Source of the DNA: Fuerstiella sp.
GTDB lineage: Bacteria > Planctomycetota > Planctomycetia > Planctomycetales > Planctomycetaceae
Direction of reading: 5' to 3'
Assembly: GCA_029245955.1 (NCBI GenBank)
Contig: JAQWOH010000028.1
Location: 1 to 64,000 of the forward strand
Length of the DNA: 64,000 nt
Numbering within the stretch: position 1 is the first letter of the stretch; every line of letters begins with the position of its first letter. The notes below the pieces were generated by a model. That model saw only the letters and a list, made by a program, of their open reading frames with translations. It ran no database searches and was not told the DNA's origin. The translations under genes were made by a program, and so were the position numbers. Shown one piece after another: positions 45,654 through 54,584 of this stretch.

Positions 45654-47294
45654 ATGGCCCGAAAATTAACATCGACATCTCGACTGACCCCGTTTCTGCG
45701 ATCGGGTCGCGTCAATTCTCTGCAGATCCTCGTGGGGGGAGCTGCTTTTGTGATCGTCCTGCTGGTCATACTGATGCGGCAGGAACAAAAGGAATCGGTG
45801 TCCGGCAGGCGACGTCTGGTGGTTTATTGCGCGGCGGGGTTGCGCGTACCGGTCGAAGAGATTGCGGCGGCGTACGAAGAACGGTATGACGTAGCGATCG
45901 AACTGCAGTATGCAGGTTCAAACACCTTGCTGAACCAGCTACAGGTCAACAAATACGCGGAAGGTGACCTGTACCTCGCCGCCGACGATTTCTATACGGA
46001 TAAGGCGGTCGCTGAGGGATTGGCGGCAGAAACGATTCCGATCGCCCATCAACGACCAGTGGTTGCGATTCGGAAGGGCAGCAAAAAAGCGATCCGGACA
46101 CTGACGGACCTGTTGCAGCCGGGAGTGGCTGTGGCCGTGGGCAATCCGGAGCAGGCGGCCATCGGCAAGACGGTGCGAAAGCAGCTTGAAAAGATCACGG
46201 TGGACAACACAAACCGGTGGTTGCAGCTTGAAGAACGGGTCACGGCTGACGGTGTTTTTAAGCCGACAGTGAATGAGATCGCGAACGATGTCAAGATCGG
46301 TGCTGTCGACGCTGCGATCGTCTGGGATTCCACGGTTGCGATGCCGAAGTATAAGGAAGACCTGATCTCAGTCCCGCTCCCGGAACTGGATGTCGATCCC
46401 AACCTGGTGAGCATCGCAGTGCTGCAATCAGCCGCTGATCCAACGGCCGCACTGAAGTTCGCTCGTTTCATGACAGCCCGCGACCAGGGCCTGCAGACAT
46501 TCAGAAAGTATGGAACTCGCCCGGTGGAAGGTGACGTCTGGTCGGAGCGGCCCGAAGTTTCATTCTTCTGCGGTGCCGTCAATCGGCGAGCCGTGGAACA
46601 GATTATTGAAGACTTCCAGACCCGCGAAGGAGTGACTATCAGCACGGAATATAACGGGTGTGGGATCCTTACAACGCAGATGAAGGCGATAGACAACCAG
46701 TCGACGCAGCTGGGCTTCCCTGACGTCTATATGGCCTGCGATCGGTATTATCTGGATAACGTCAAGGACTGGTTCCAGGACGACGTCGATGTCTCAGACG
46801 TTGAACTGGTTCTGGCGGTACCCGGGGGAAGCAGCGACGTGACTGAGCTGAAGGACCTGGTTAAGCCTGGAATCCGTGTGGCAATCGGTCAGCCGGATCA
46901 GTGCACCATCGGGGCACTCACCCGAAGAGTACTGCAAAATGCAGGCATCCACCAGGAGCTTATGGACAAGCAGCAGACCGATGGCGAGGTTGTCGTTGAG
47001 AAAATGTCGTCCGCGCTACTGGTTCCGGACGTCATCGCCGGTCATGTGGATGCGGCTCTGGTGTACATCACAGATGTGCTGCCCAATACGGACGATGTTG
47101 ACATCGTCCGTATCAAAGTGGGTGACAATGTGGCAGTTCAGCCATTCAGCATTGCCAAAACAAGCGATCATAAGTACTTAGCCCGTCGACTTTTCCGACG
47201 AGTGGCAGCATCGTCCGCAGCGTTTGAATCCGCCGGGTTCAATTTTCGACTTGGGACTCGCACCACAGCAGAAACTGAAGGCGGGGCGTTATGA
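45654..47294 (+). CDS. modA: Membrane-anchored tandem ModA-type substrate-binding protein
   Basis: 546 residues from ATG 45654 (MARKLTSTSR); the open frame starts at 45483, but the extra 57 residues look untypical. One hydrophobic anchor (LQILVGGAAFVIVLLVIL) is followed by two consecutive type II periplasmic binding domains of the ModA kind. The first (about 50-295) begins LVVYCAAGLRVPVEEIAAAY and has AGSNTLLNQLQ, VAVGNPEQAAIG and VDAAIVWDS. The second (about 300-530) begins VSFFCGAVNRRAVEQIIEDF and has NGCGILTTQM, VAIGQPDQCTIG and VDAALVYITD. Both keep the order of oxyanion-binding segments. It overlaps modB by ATGA. Molybdate or tungstate is the likely ligand, by family. Confidence 0.87.
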   Translation: MARKLTSTSRLTPFLRSGRVNSLQILVGGAAFVIVLLVILMRQEQKESVSGRRRLVVYCAAGLRVPVEEIAAAYEERYDVAIELQYAGSNTLLNQLQVNKYAEGDLYLAADDFYTDKAVAEGLAAETIPIAHQRPVVAIRKGSKKAIRTLTDLLQPGVAVAVGNPEQAAIGKTVRKQLEKITVDNTNRWLQLEERVTADGVFKPTVNEIANDVKIGAVDAAIVWDSTVAMPKYKEDLISVPLPELDVDPNLVSIAVLQSAADPTAALKFARFMTARDQGLQTFRKYGTRPVEGDVWSERPEVSFFCGAVNRRAVEQIIEDFQTREGVTISTEYNGCGILTTQMKAIDNQSTQLGFPDVYMACDRYYLDNVKDWFQDDVDVSDVELVLAVPGGSSDVTELKDLVKPGIRVAIGQPDQCTIGALTRRVLQNAGIHQELMDKQQTDGEVVVEKMSSALLVPDVIAGHVDAALVYITDVLPNTDDVDIVRIKVGDNVAVQPFSIAKTSDHKYLARRLFRRVAASSAAFESAGFNFRLGTRTTAETEGGAL

Positions 47295-48208
47295 CGGATA
47301 GTGTGTCGCGGTACGACACACCCGGTGGCCGTGGAAAGTCGAACACCCCGGTCCAGGACGTCGGAAACATTGTGCTGTCGAATCGGCTGTTCTACACCTG
47401 CATGATCGTGATCGGCGGGACGTACGTGCTGTTGATTGTTGCGCTGCTGCTGGCGGATGCCTGGTACGTCGTGGAAAAGACAGCCGTAGCTGCCGCAGAT
47501 TCAGCTGATCCGTGGAAATCGATGCTGACAGACAACCCTGTCTCCGTGGCACTGGCGGACCCCAAGATTCAATATTCGATCCGGCTGAGTCTTTTATCGT
47601 GCACTCTGTCCGCCGTGCTGTCGGTGATCGTTGCAGTTCCCATTGGTTACATACTGTCACGACACGCGTTTCCGGGAAAGCGTCTGCTGGATGCGGTACT
47701 TGACATACCCATCGTCCTGCCGCCGCTGGTTGTCGGTCTCAGCTTGCTGATTCTGTTTCAGTTCCGTCCATTCGCTTATGTCGCCAGGGACATGGTGTAC
47801 CAGATTCCAGCCGTTGTACTGGCTCAGTTTTCAGTGGCGTGTGCGTTTGCCGTCCGCACGATGAAGTCCACATTTGACCATATCGATCCCAGATGCGAAC
47901 AGGTTGCGGTCGCGCTTGGCAGTTCTCGGGCGCAGGCGTTTGGCTGGGTTGTGCTGCCGGAAGCGAGTCAGGGAGTCATGACAGCATTTACACTGGCCTG
48001 GGCGCGATCACTGGGTGAATTCGGCCCATTGCTGATCTTCGCCGGAGCTACGCGAATGAAAACCGAAGTGCTGTCAACAACCGTATTTCTGGAAATGAAT
48101 ATTGGAAACATCGAAGCGGCAGTCGCGGTGTCCCTGATTATGGTTGTGGCAGCCGTGACCGTGCTGATCATCACTCGAGTCTGGGGTTCCCGCGAGACCG
48201 TATTGTAA
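47291..48208 (+). CDS. modB: Molybdate-type ABC transporter permease
   Basis: 305 residues. About five or six membrane segments (FYTCMIVIGGTYVLLIVALLL, LLSCTLSAVLSVIVAVPIGYIL, IVLPPLVVGLSLLILF, VSLIMVVAAVTVLII) surround the EAA loop (ALGSSRAQAFGWVVLPEASQ, then SLGEFGPLLIFAGAT), which contacts the ATPase. The start overlaps the modA stop (ATGA), showing translational coupling. ModB forms the membrane channel of the importer with the downstream ATPase. Confidence 0.9.
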   Translation: MTDSVSRYDTPGGRGKSNTPVQDVGNIVLSNRLFYTCMIVIGGTYVLLIVALLLADAWYVVEKTAVAAADSADPWKSMLTDNPVSVALADPKIQYSIRLSLLSCTLSAVLSVIVAVPIGYILSRHAFPGKRLLDAVLDIPIVLPPLVVGLSLLILFQFRPFAYVARDMVYQIPAVVLAQFSVACAFAVRTMKSTFDHIDPRCEQVAVALGSSRAQAFGWVVLPEASQGVMTAFTLAWARSLGEFGPLLIFAGATRMKTEVLSTTVFLEMNIGNIEAAVAVSLIMVVAAVTVLIITRVWGSRETVL

Positions 48209-48233
48209 CGCAGGCGTCCGGAAAGCTGGGTTC

Positions 48234-48887
48234 ATGATTCAATTGGATAACATATGCATTCAGGCGGGGGCATTTGCCCTTAAGAATGTGTCGTTTTCAA
48301 TTCCTGCAGGTGGCTGTGGCGTACTCATGGGCCGAACCGGTTCCGGCAAGACGACGATCCTGGAATGCATCATCGGGCTGCGCCGCGTCAGTTCCGGCAG
48401 CATTCAGATCTGCGACCGGGACGTCACGCGATTGAATCCAGCTTTGCGCGGAATCGGCTATGTACCACAGGACGGGGCTATGTTTTCGAGGATGAGCGTT
48501 CGCGATCACCTGGCCTTTGCGCTTCAGATCCGTCGCACACCCGGCAAGCAGATTGCTGAACGTGTGGACGAATTATCAACATTGCTGGGCATCACACATC
48601 TGCTGGCCCGTCGACCCGCCGGGTTGAGTGGAGGAGAAGCACAACGCGTAGCTCTGGGGCGGGCACTTTCATTCAGACCCAACGTCTTGTGCCTGGACGA
48701 ACCTTTGTCTGCACTGGACAGCGACACCCGTCACGAGATGTGTGAACTGCTTGATACGGTGCGACAACAGACCCAGGTGACGACGCTGTACGTGACTCAC
48801 AGTCCGCAGGAAGCTGAGATTCTGGGCGATCGGCTGCTGCGTCTCGAACGCGGCCGGATTGTCGAGCACCAGCCGCTGTCACCCTGA
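48234..48887 (+). CDS. modC: Molybdate-type ABC transporter ATP-binding protein (short, no TOBE domain)
   Basis: 217 residues. A complete ABC ATPase is visible: Walker A GRTGSGKTT, Q-loop YVPQDGAMF, signature LSGGEAQRVALGRAL, Walker B VLCLDEP and the switch histidine YVTHSPQEA. The protein ends after the ATPase fold, so the C-terminal TOBE/MOP molybdate-sensing domain of classical ModC is missing. It is 25 bases downstream of modB and the third gene of the operon. Confidence 0.9.
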   Translation: MIQLDNICIQAGAFALKNVSFSIPAGGCGVLMGRTGSGKTTILECIIGLRRVSSGSIQICDRDVTRLNPALRGIGYVPQDGAMFSRMSVRDHLAFALQIRRTPGKQIAERVDELSTLLGITHLLARRPAGLSGGEAQRVALGRALSFRPNVLCLDEPLSALDSDTRHEMCELLDTVRQQTQVTTLYVTHSPQEAEILGDRLLRLERGRIVEHQPLSP

Positions 48888-49144
48888 CAAACGCTGATTC
48901 AGTATGAGGTTCCGGTGTGGGAAGATCCTGGCCGTGATCTCGACACCCTGTCCATCCCGCCGGATCGGCCACCATACGACGTTCCACTGCGGAGAATTCC
49001 CTTCTCAGCGGTGTCCTGGATAAACGAATCGGCGCAGTTCGGTCACTGCTTCTGTTGATCTGGGGACAAGTGTGCGTACGATGCTGCAACAGCGACGTGC
49101 GTCGCTTTGAAATTTCCCGTTCCCCCCTGACACTTGATCATCAC

Positions 49145-50212
49145 ATGGCATCCGTCGACGAAATTCGCAATCTGGTTTCTCAAGTCATAGATCCGGAACT
49201 GGGCAAGTCACTTTCCGATCTGCGAATGGTGCATGACGTATCGGAATCTGCAGATGCTGTCAACGTTACGATCGAATTGCCCACTCCGGCCTACCCCGAT
49301 TCTGAACGCCTAACTAAGCTGGTCACCGAAGCCGCGACACCAGCCCTCGCAGACCGGCAAACCGTCTCAGTGAACCTGACTGCAAAAGTCCAGGGTAAAG
49401 ATTCAGGCGGGCGCATAGGCTTGAAGATTCACAACATCATTGCCGTCGGCAGCGGCAAGGGAGGCGTGGGCAAGAGTACCGTGGCCGCAGCACTCGCCTG
49501 TGGTCTGCATTCCTACGGTTGCCGTGTGGGCCTGATGGATGCCGATGTGTATGGGCCGAGCATTCCGCACATGCTGGGAGCTTCGGGGCAACCGGCGGCC
49601 ACAGAGCACGAAGGTGGTGACGGACAGAAACTGATGCGAATGGAGCCGATTGACGTCGACGGTATGAAACTGATGTCAATGGGTTTCTTTATTGAGCAGG
49701 GACAGTCTGTCGTCTGGCGAGGCCCAATGCTGCACAAGGCGCTCACGCAGTTCCTGAAGGACTCTGACTGGGGCGAACTGGATTATCTTATCATTGATCT
49801 TCCCCCGGGCACGGGCGATGTATCGCTGACACTGTCGCAACAAGTGGGCCTCGCCGGAGCTGTGATTGTCTGTACTCCGCAACAGGTGGCATTGCTGGAC
49901 GCCATCAAGGCGGTGGACATGTATCAGAAGGTCAACGTTCCCGTATTAGGCGTCGTGGAGAATATGACCGGAGACATTTTCGGACGCGGCGGAGCGAAGA
50001 AAGTTGCAGAAGAACTCAACCTTCCTTTTCTGGGTGAAGTTCCGATCGATGCCAGTATTCGTGAATATGGTGACGCGGGCCGTATGATGGCTCTGTTGAC
50101 GGAAGAAAATCCGGCTCGCGATTCGCTTCGGACGGTGTGCCGGAACGTCGCTATGCAGGTTGCCCGCAACCTGACTGAAACACCGGCCGCACCAACACTG
50201 GAAATTCTGTAA
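49145..50212 (+). CDS. Mrp/ApbC-type Fe-S cluster carrier ATPase
   Basis: 355 residues from ATG 49145 (MASVDEIRNL); the frame is open from 49055. Residues 1-85 are a DUF59/MIP18-like domain (VIDPELGKSLSDLRMV). The rest is a deviant Walker ATPase of the Mrp/NBP35 family: SGKGGVGKSTVAAALA, LMDADVYGPSIPHML, LIIDLPPGTGDVSLTL and VENMTGDIFGRGG. Mrp proteins carry and deliver Fe-S clusters in the cytoplasm. The C-x-x-C pair found near the C-terminus of some homologues is not evident here. It is 49 bases upstream of the SufE-SufS fusion, which supports a joint Fe-S assembly role. Confidence 0.92.
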   Translation: MASVDEIRNLVSQVIDPELGKSLSDLRMVHDVSESADAVNVTIELPTPAYPDSERLTKLVTEAATPALADRQTVSVNLTAKVQGKDSGGRIGLKIHNIIAVGSGKGGVGKSTVAAALACGLHSYGCRVGLMDADVYGPSIPHMLGASGQPAATEHEGGDGQKLMRMEPIDVDGMKLMSMGFFIEQGQSVVWRGPMLHKALTQFLKDSDWGELDYLIIDLPPGTGDVSLTLSQQVGLAGAVIVCTPQQVALLDAIKAVDMYQKVNVPVLGVVENMTGDIFGRGGAKKVAEELNLPFLGEVPIDASIREYGDAGRMMALLTEENPARDSLRTVCRNVAMQVARNLTETPAAPTLEIL

Positions 50213-50261
50213 TCCGTTTTGCGGCCTCGAATTCGCGGCGGACCTATCAAACCACACATCA

Positions 50262-51983
50262 ATGCTGATCACGATCGAAGAGATCTTTGACGAGTTTGAA
50301 GAGCTGGACCCGCGTGACCAGTCTCAGTTTTTGCTGGAACTCGGCTACGACCTGCCTCGATTCGCTCCCGAAGAACAACGGGAAAGTGACCTTGTGCATG
50401 GCTGTCAGAGCCAGGTATGGCTGACTGCTCGTGCCGCTGACAATGACAGCAATCCGGTGATTGAGCTTCGTGCGGACAGCGATGCGGAAGTGGTTCGTGG
50501 CTTAATCACTGTGTTACTCGCCTCATACTCAGGAAAAACAGCCAGCGAAATACTGCGTCTGTCCATCGGCGACGTGTTTGCTCGGTTACGGCTGAACCAG
50601 TATATTTCTCCTCAGCGGCAAAACGGCCTGCAGGGAATGGTCGATCGCATTCGCGAAATTGCGCGGCGACACGCTCCCTGTGCAGCGTACACCGATCCGT
50701 CGCCCGTGCAGGTGCCGTTGCGACCAACCGCCGTTCTTCTCACAGCCGCTGAATTTGACCCCCTGGACGTCCGTCGACAGTTCCCGGTGCTGAACCAGAC
50801 ACTGGACGACGGACTGACTCCCGTCTTTCTGGACAGCGGCGCCTCCGCCCAAAAGCCACAGGTCGTGATTGACAAGGAACGCGAGGTTGAAGAGCAGTAC
50901 TATGCGAACGCCTATCGCGGACGATATCGGTTCGGAGCTCGTATTGACGAAGAACTGGAGAACGCTCGTCAGAAGATTGCCACATTCATTTCCGCTGAGT
51001 CACCGCAGCAGATCGCATTTACTTCGGGGGCAACGGCGACGATCAACGCCGTCGCCTTTGGCTGGGGCAGATCACATGTCGGTGAAGGAGACGAAATCCT
51101 GATCACCGAGATGGAACATCACGCCAACTTCGTTCCGTGGCAGCAACTGGCACTGCAGCAAAAAGCAACTCTTCGATTTATTCCGATGACAGTCGACGGC
51201 CGGCTGGATCTGAATCGGCTGGACGAGGTGTTGACGAAGAAGACAAAAGTACTTGCCGTCTGCGGGATGTCCAATGTTCTGGGAACAGTGAACCCCGTCC
51301 GTGAACTGGCCGCCAGAGCGCATGCGGTTGGAGCCATCATCGTTGTGGACGGTGCCCAGAGTGTGCCTCACCAGGTCACGGACGTTGTCTCGGATGATGT
51401 GGATTTCTTGATTTTCTCCGGACACAAACTCTATGGTCCGACCGGTGTCGGCATTCTCTACGGCAAAACCGGACGCCTTGCCGAGACGGAGCCGATTCTG
51501 TTTGGCGGGCACATGATCGACCGCGTTTACAGGGACCACTCCACGTGGGCGGCCCCACCGGCGCGTTTTGAGGCAGGAACACTGCCGATCGTCCAGGCAA
51601 TTGGTCTGGGGGCCGCCGTCGACTGGGTCTCCGAGATCGATGTTACGTGGATTCATGAACATGAGCAACAGTTGCTGCGAAGTGCGACGGAGCAGCTGCA
51701 GCGAATCCCGGGACTGACGATTTTTGGCCCCTCCGTGGATCACAAGGGGGCAATCATCAGTTTTCGTATTGATGATGTACATCCGGAGGATCTGGCCATC
51801 ATGCTTGACCGTCGAGCTGTTCTGACGCGACACGGTCATCATTGTGCGATGCCACTGCACGAACTGCTGGCCGTCAGCGGGACAACGCGGGCCAGCTTCG
51901 CCGCGTACAATACGGAAGACGATGTGACTGCTCTGGTCAGCGCGATCGAGTACGGCCTTGACGAATTAAGGCGTCGCCGGTAA
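50262..51983 (+). CDS. SufE-SufS fusion: sulfur acceptor plus cysteine desulfurase
   Basis: 573 residues. Residues 1-140 match SufE: LDPRDQSQFLLELGYDLP and VHGCQSQVWL, with the sulfur-accepting Cys48. Residues about 165-573 are a group II (SufS/CsdA) PLP cysteine desulfurase: FLDSGASAQKP, AFTSGATATINAVA, EMEHHANFVPW, VDGAQSVPHQ, the PLP lysine in FSGHKLYGPTG (Lys389), and the catalytic Cys528 in GHHCAMPLHE. In most bacteria these are two proteins: SufS takes sulfur from cysteine as persulfide and passes it to SufE. Fusion places donor and acceptor in one chain. The adjacent Mrp gene supports a cytoplasmic Fe-S role; no sufBCD is in the window. Confidence 0.93.
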   Translation: MLITIEEIFDEFEELDPRDQSQFLLELGYDLPRFAPEEQRESDLVHGCQSQVWLTARAADNDSNPVIELRADSDAEVVRGLITVLLASYSGKTASEILRLSIGDVFARLRLNQYISPQRQNGLQGMVDRIREIARRHAPCAAYTDPSPVQVPLRPTAVLLTAAEFDPLDVRRQFPVLNQTLDDGLTPVFLDSGASAQKPQVVIDKEREVEEQYYANAYRGRYRFGARIDEELENARQKIATFISAESPQQIAFTSGATATINAVAFGWGRSHVGEGDEILITEMEHHANFVPWQQLALQQKATLRFIPMTVDGRLDLNRLDEVLTKKTKVLAVCGMSNVLGTVNPVRELAARAHAVGAIIVVDGAQSVPHQVTDVVSDDVDFLIFSGHKLYGPTGVGILYGKTGRLAETEPILFGGHMIDRVYRDHSTWAAPPARFEAGTLPIVQAIGLGAAVDWVSEIDVTWIHEHEQQLLRSATEQLQRIPGLTIFGPSVDHKGAIISFRIDDVHPEDLAIMLDRRAVLTRHGHHCAMPLHELLAVSGTTRASFAAYNTEDDVTALVSAIEYGLDELRRRR

Positions 51984-52020
51984 TCGCTGCGAATTTTCCC
52001 GGGACTGCAGAACGTATCCG

Positions 52021-54189
52021 TTATTCCAGCTTGATCTGCACCTGCTGGATCGTGCCGTCATACGCAAAATCGTCAGTTACACCGTAGTCGCCTACGTGAC
52101 CGGCAGCATCACGACCAACCTGCAGTCCGTCGATCGGCATGCTCTGCAGCGAGCCGGGAACAGTCCCACGGGCAAGCAATCGGTCGCCCGACGTGATCGT
52201 CACGTCTCCGACTTTTGTCAGGAGTATGACAAAGTTCTTTGCGCCAGTCGGCAGCATGCCGCTGACTGTAAAGATCTTTCCCTGTCGACGCTGAGCAAAC
52301 CAGATCTTTTCAGATTTCTGATACACCACGTAGCCCGACGCAGAACCTCCCTGAGCGACCAGCACACCCTGTGTACCGGCCGCAGCCAGCTTGACCGTCA
52401 CCGTAATCGCCTTGTCCATGACCATCGGAGATTTGTTCTGCGGCAGATCGGCGTCGGCGATCAACTTGAAGTTTTTCTTCTTTGAAAATCCAGCGGTCTT
52501 CTTTTTCCGGTTCTTGTAATAAGGAGTCAGCGGCAGCACATCGGCTCTCTGTGCATACTGCTGCCACTGCGCGGAAAGAACCCGAACTCTGGTCGGCTCG
52601 GCAGCGGCGAGGTTGTTCAATTCGGCTCGATCCGCCCGAATGTTGTACAGTTCCCATGGACCGGTGTCACCTTTGGCAACAAGTTTCCAGTCGCCGACGC
52701 GAATGGCACGGTTACCTTCGTGTTCCCAGAAAATGGCTTCGCGTTCAATTTCCTCACCCTGGAAAGCCGGCGTCAGACTGCGACCTTCCAGCGGCTTAAT
52801 CTGTTGTCCTTCATAGTCCGTCGGATAATCAGCAGCGGCGATGTCCACACATGTTGCCATGATGTCAATCAGATGGCCCGGTTGATGCTCCAGTTCACCG
52901 TGGCGTTTAATCTGAGCGGGCCAGTGAGCAATCAACGGCGTGCTGACACCGCCTTCGTGCACCCAGTGTTTATACTCGCGAAACGGAGTGTTGGAGGCAT
53001 TCGCCCAGCCGCGGCCATAGGCGATGTACGTATCGGCCGGGCCCGGCATGACTTCCGGACCCTGAACCAGCGGCCAGCCGTCACGCGTTTTTTTCGGAAT
53101 CATGTCGAACTGCAATTCGCCCGGTTCCATGGCAGCCTCCGGCTTCTCGGGGCGACGAGGAAGATTCGCTTTGGCACCTCGTCCCAGTCCTTCAGCGCAG
53201 CCGCCGTTGTCCTGCATAAACAGCACCAAAGTGTTGTCAAGCCGATCAGTGTCTTTAAGACTCTGGACAATCTTTCCGATGCCCTGATCCATCCGGTCGA
53301 TCATGGCCGCATAGACTTCCATACAGCGGATCTCCCATTCAAGGTGCTTCACCTTGCTCCAGTCTTCAGCCTGTGGGGAAAGTTCAATATCCGGCGGAAC
53401 GACTCCCAGTTCCTTCATGCGCCGCAAACGCGCCCGGCGAATCGCCCCGTAACCTTCATCGTAGAAGCCTTTGTATTTGGCGATGTCTTCCGGCAATGCA
53501 TGCATCGGCCAGTGAGCGGCCGTGTAGGCCACGTACATAAAGAACGGCTTGTCGGCCTGCTGCGTGTTGTGATCAGAAATGAACCGCACAGCATGGTCAC
53601 TGATGGCGTCTGTGTAGTAATAGTTGGCCGGCTGATACTCAGCGTCGGTCACGGGTGAAATCTGAGTGTTGTCGCGCGTCAGGGAGTTTGGGTCGTAGAA
53701 ACTGCCGGCTCCATGAATCGTGCCGTAAAACCGATCGAAACCTCGCTGGATCGGCCAGTTGTTCTTCATCCCATCCGGTTTTACGTCTGACGTGACATGC
53801 CACTTGCCGGCCATGTAAGTGCCGTAGCCCGCACTTTTCAGCACCTCGGCCATCGTCATACAACGACGATTTAGTTCCCCACGATAACCCTCGAAGCCGG
53901 AATCGCTCATCATATGCCCCACGCCCGCCTGATGTGGATACAGTCCGGTCAGCAGTGATGCCCTTGTGGGGCAGCAACGAGCAGTATTATAGAACTGAGT
54001 AAATCTCAATCCCCTCTCGGCAAGACCATCCAGCACGGGTGTCTGAACTTCGCTGCCGTAGCAGCCAATGTCGGAATACCCCATATCGTCGGCCAGTATG
54101 ACAATAATATTGGGACGTTCTGTGGCGCTGGCACATGTCGGTCCAAGTCCACAAAGCGCGCAGGCCACTAATATAAGTCTTATCCGCAT
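52021..54189 (-). CDS. Secreted arylsulfatase
   Basis: 722 residues from ATG 54189 (MRIRLILVACALCGLGPTCASA signal peptide); a GTG at 54198 would add three residues. The sulfatase domain has RPNIIVILADDMGYSDIGCYG, the formylglycine motif C-C-P-T-R (first Cys at residue 72, codon 53974-53976), AGKWHVT, KPFFMYVAYTAAHWPMHA and LVLFMQDNGGCAEG, so all expected metal and catalytic positions are present. The C-terminal 150 residues are a beta-rich domain (ITVTVKLAAAGTQGVLVAQG) that may bind carbohydrate. It probably needs a formylglycine-generating enzyme encoded elsewhere. It is divergent from the MoxR operon. Confidence 0.94.
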   Translation of the reverse strand: MRIRLILVACALCGLGPTCASATERPNIIVILADDMGYSDIGCYGSEVQTPVLDGLAERGLRFTQFYNTARCCPTRASLLTGLYPHQAGVGHMMSDSGFEGYRGELNRRCMTMAEVLKSAGYGTYMAGKWHVTSDVKPDGMKNNWPIQRGFDRFYGTIHGAGSFYDPNSLTRDNTQISPVTDAEYQPANYYYTDAISDHAVRFISDHNTQQADKPFFMYVAYTAAHWPMHALPEDIAKYKGFYDEGYGAIRRARLRRMKELGVVPPDIELSPQAEDWSKVKHLEWEIRCMEVYAAMIDRMDQGIGKIVQSLKDTDRLDNTLVLFMQDNGGCAEGLGRGAKANLPRRPEKPEAAMEPGELQFDMIPKKTRDGWPLVQGPEVMPGPADTYIAYGRGWANASNTPFREYKHWVHEGGVSTPLIAHWPAQIKRHGELEHQPGHLIDIMATCVDIAAADYPTDYEGQQIKPLEGRSLTPAFQGEEIEREAIFWEHEGNRAIRVGDWKLVAKGDTGPWELYNIRADRAELNNLAAAEPTRVRVLSAQWQQYAQRADVLPLTPYYKNRKKKTAGFSKKKNFKLIADADLPQNKSPMVMDKAITVTVKLAAAGTQGVLVAQGGSASGYVVYQKSEKIWFAQRRQGKIFTVSGMLPTGAKNFVILLTKVGDVTITSGDRLLARGTVPGSLQSMPIDGLQVGRDAAGHVGDYGVTDDFAYDGTIQQVQIKLE

Positions 54190-54584
54190 CTTGATCACTC
54201 AGTCGTTAAAAGTCGTAAAAAATGGAAACCTGTCCGCAGTAAAATGATATTTCCGAAACTTTTGTCGCTCAGCATATCACGCGGCTGACGAACACCCAAA
54301 CGACGTACTTCGGACTTTATGGTGCCAAGTGCGCGGACGCACACAAATCTGTCCTTCGAAACTGAAAGACTTCGCTGTGTTCGGCAAAAACATGAACGCC
54401 ATCGCCTGTTCCGGTCAATCTTTTGTACAACTTGCAAGCGGCTGCTGCATCTGTCATCTTGGGGCGCGACGAACATACAGAAGTACCCTGACATTCACTC
54501 CTGCACCTCCAAGACATCTCGCCGCAGGCAGGTCGATACGGCAAGTCACTCGTCCTGCTGGCATTTCTGCCGTAAACAACTCCT
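54190..54584. other. Divergent promoter region
   Basis: Nearly 400 bases between the arylsulfatase and the seven-gene MoxR/DUF58 operon. Short frames (54319-54618, 54329-54607) have no motif and run into the RDD gene start. Promoters for both directions should lie here; none was identified exactly. Confidence 0.45.

Noticed and set aside
51072..51860. 262-codon reverse frame
   Set aside because: Antisense shadow of the SufE-SufS gene, whose active-site motifs are certain.
52720..53658. 312-codon plus-strand frame
   Set aside because: Antisense shadow of the arylsulfatase.
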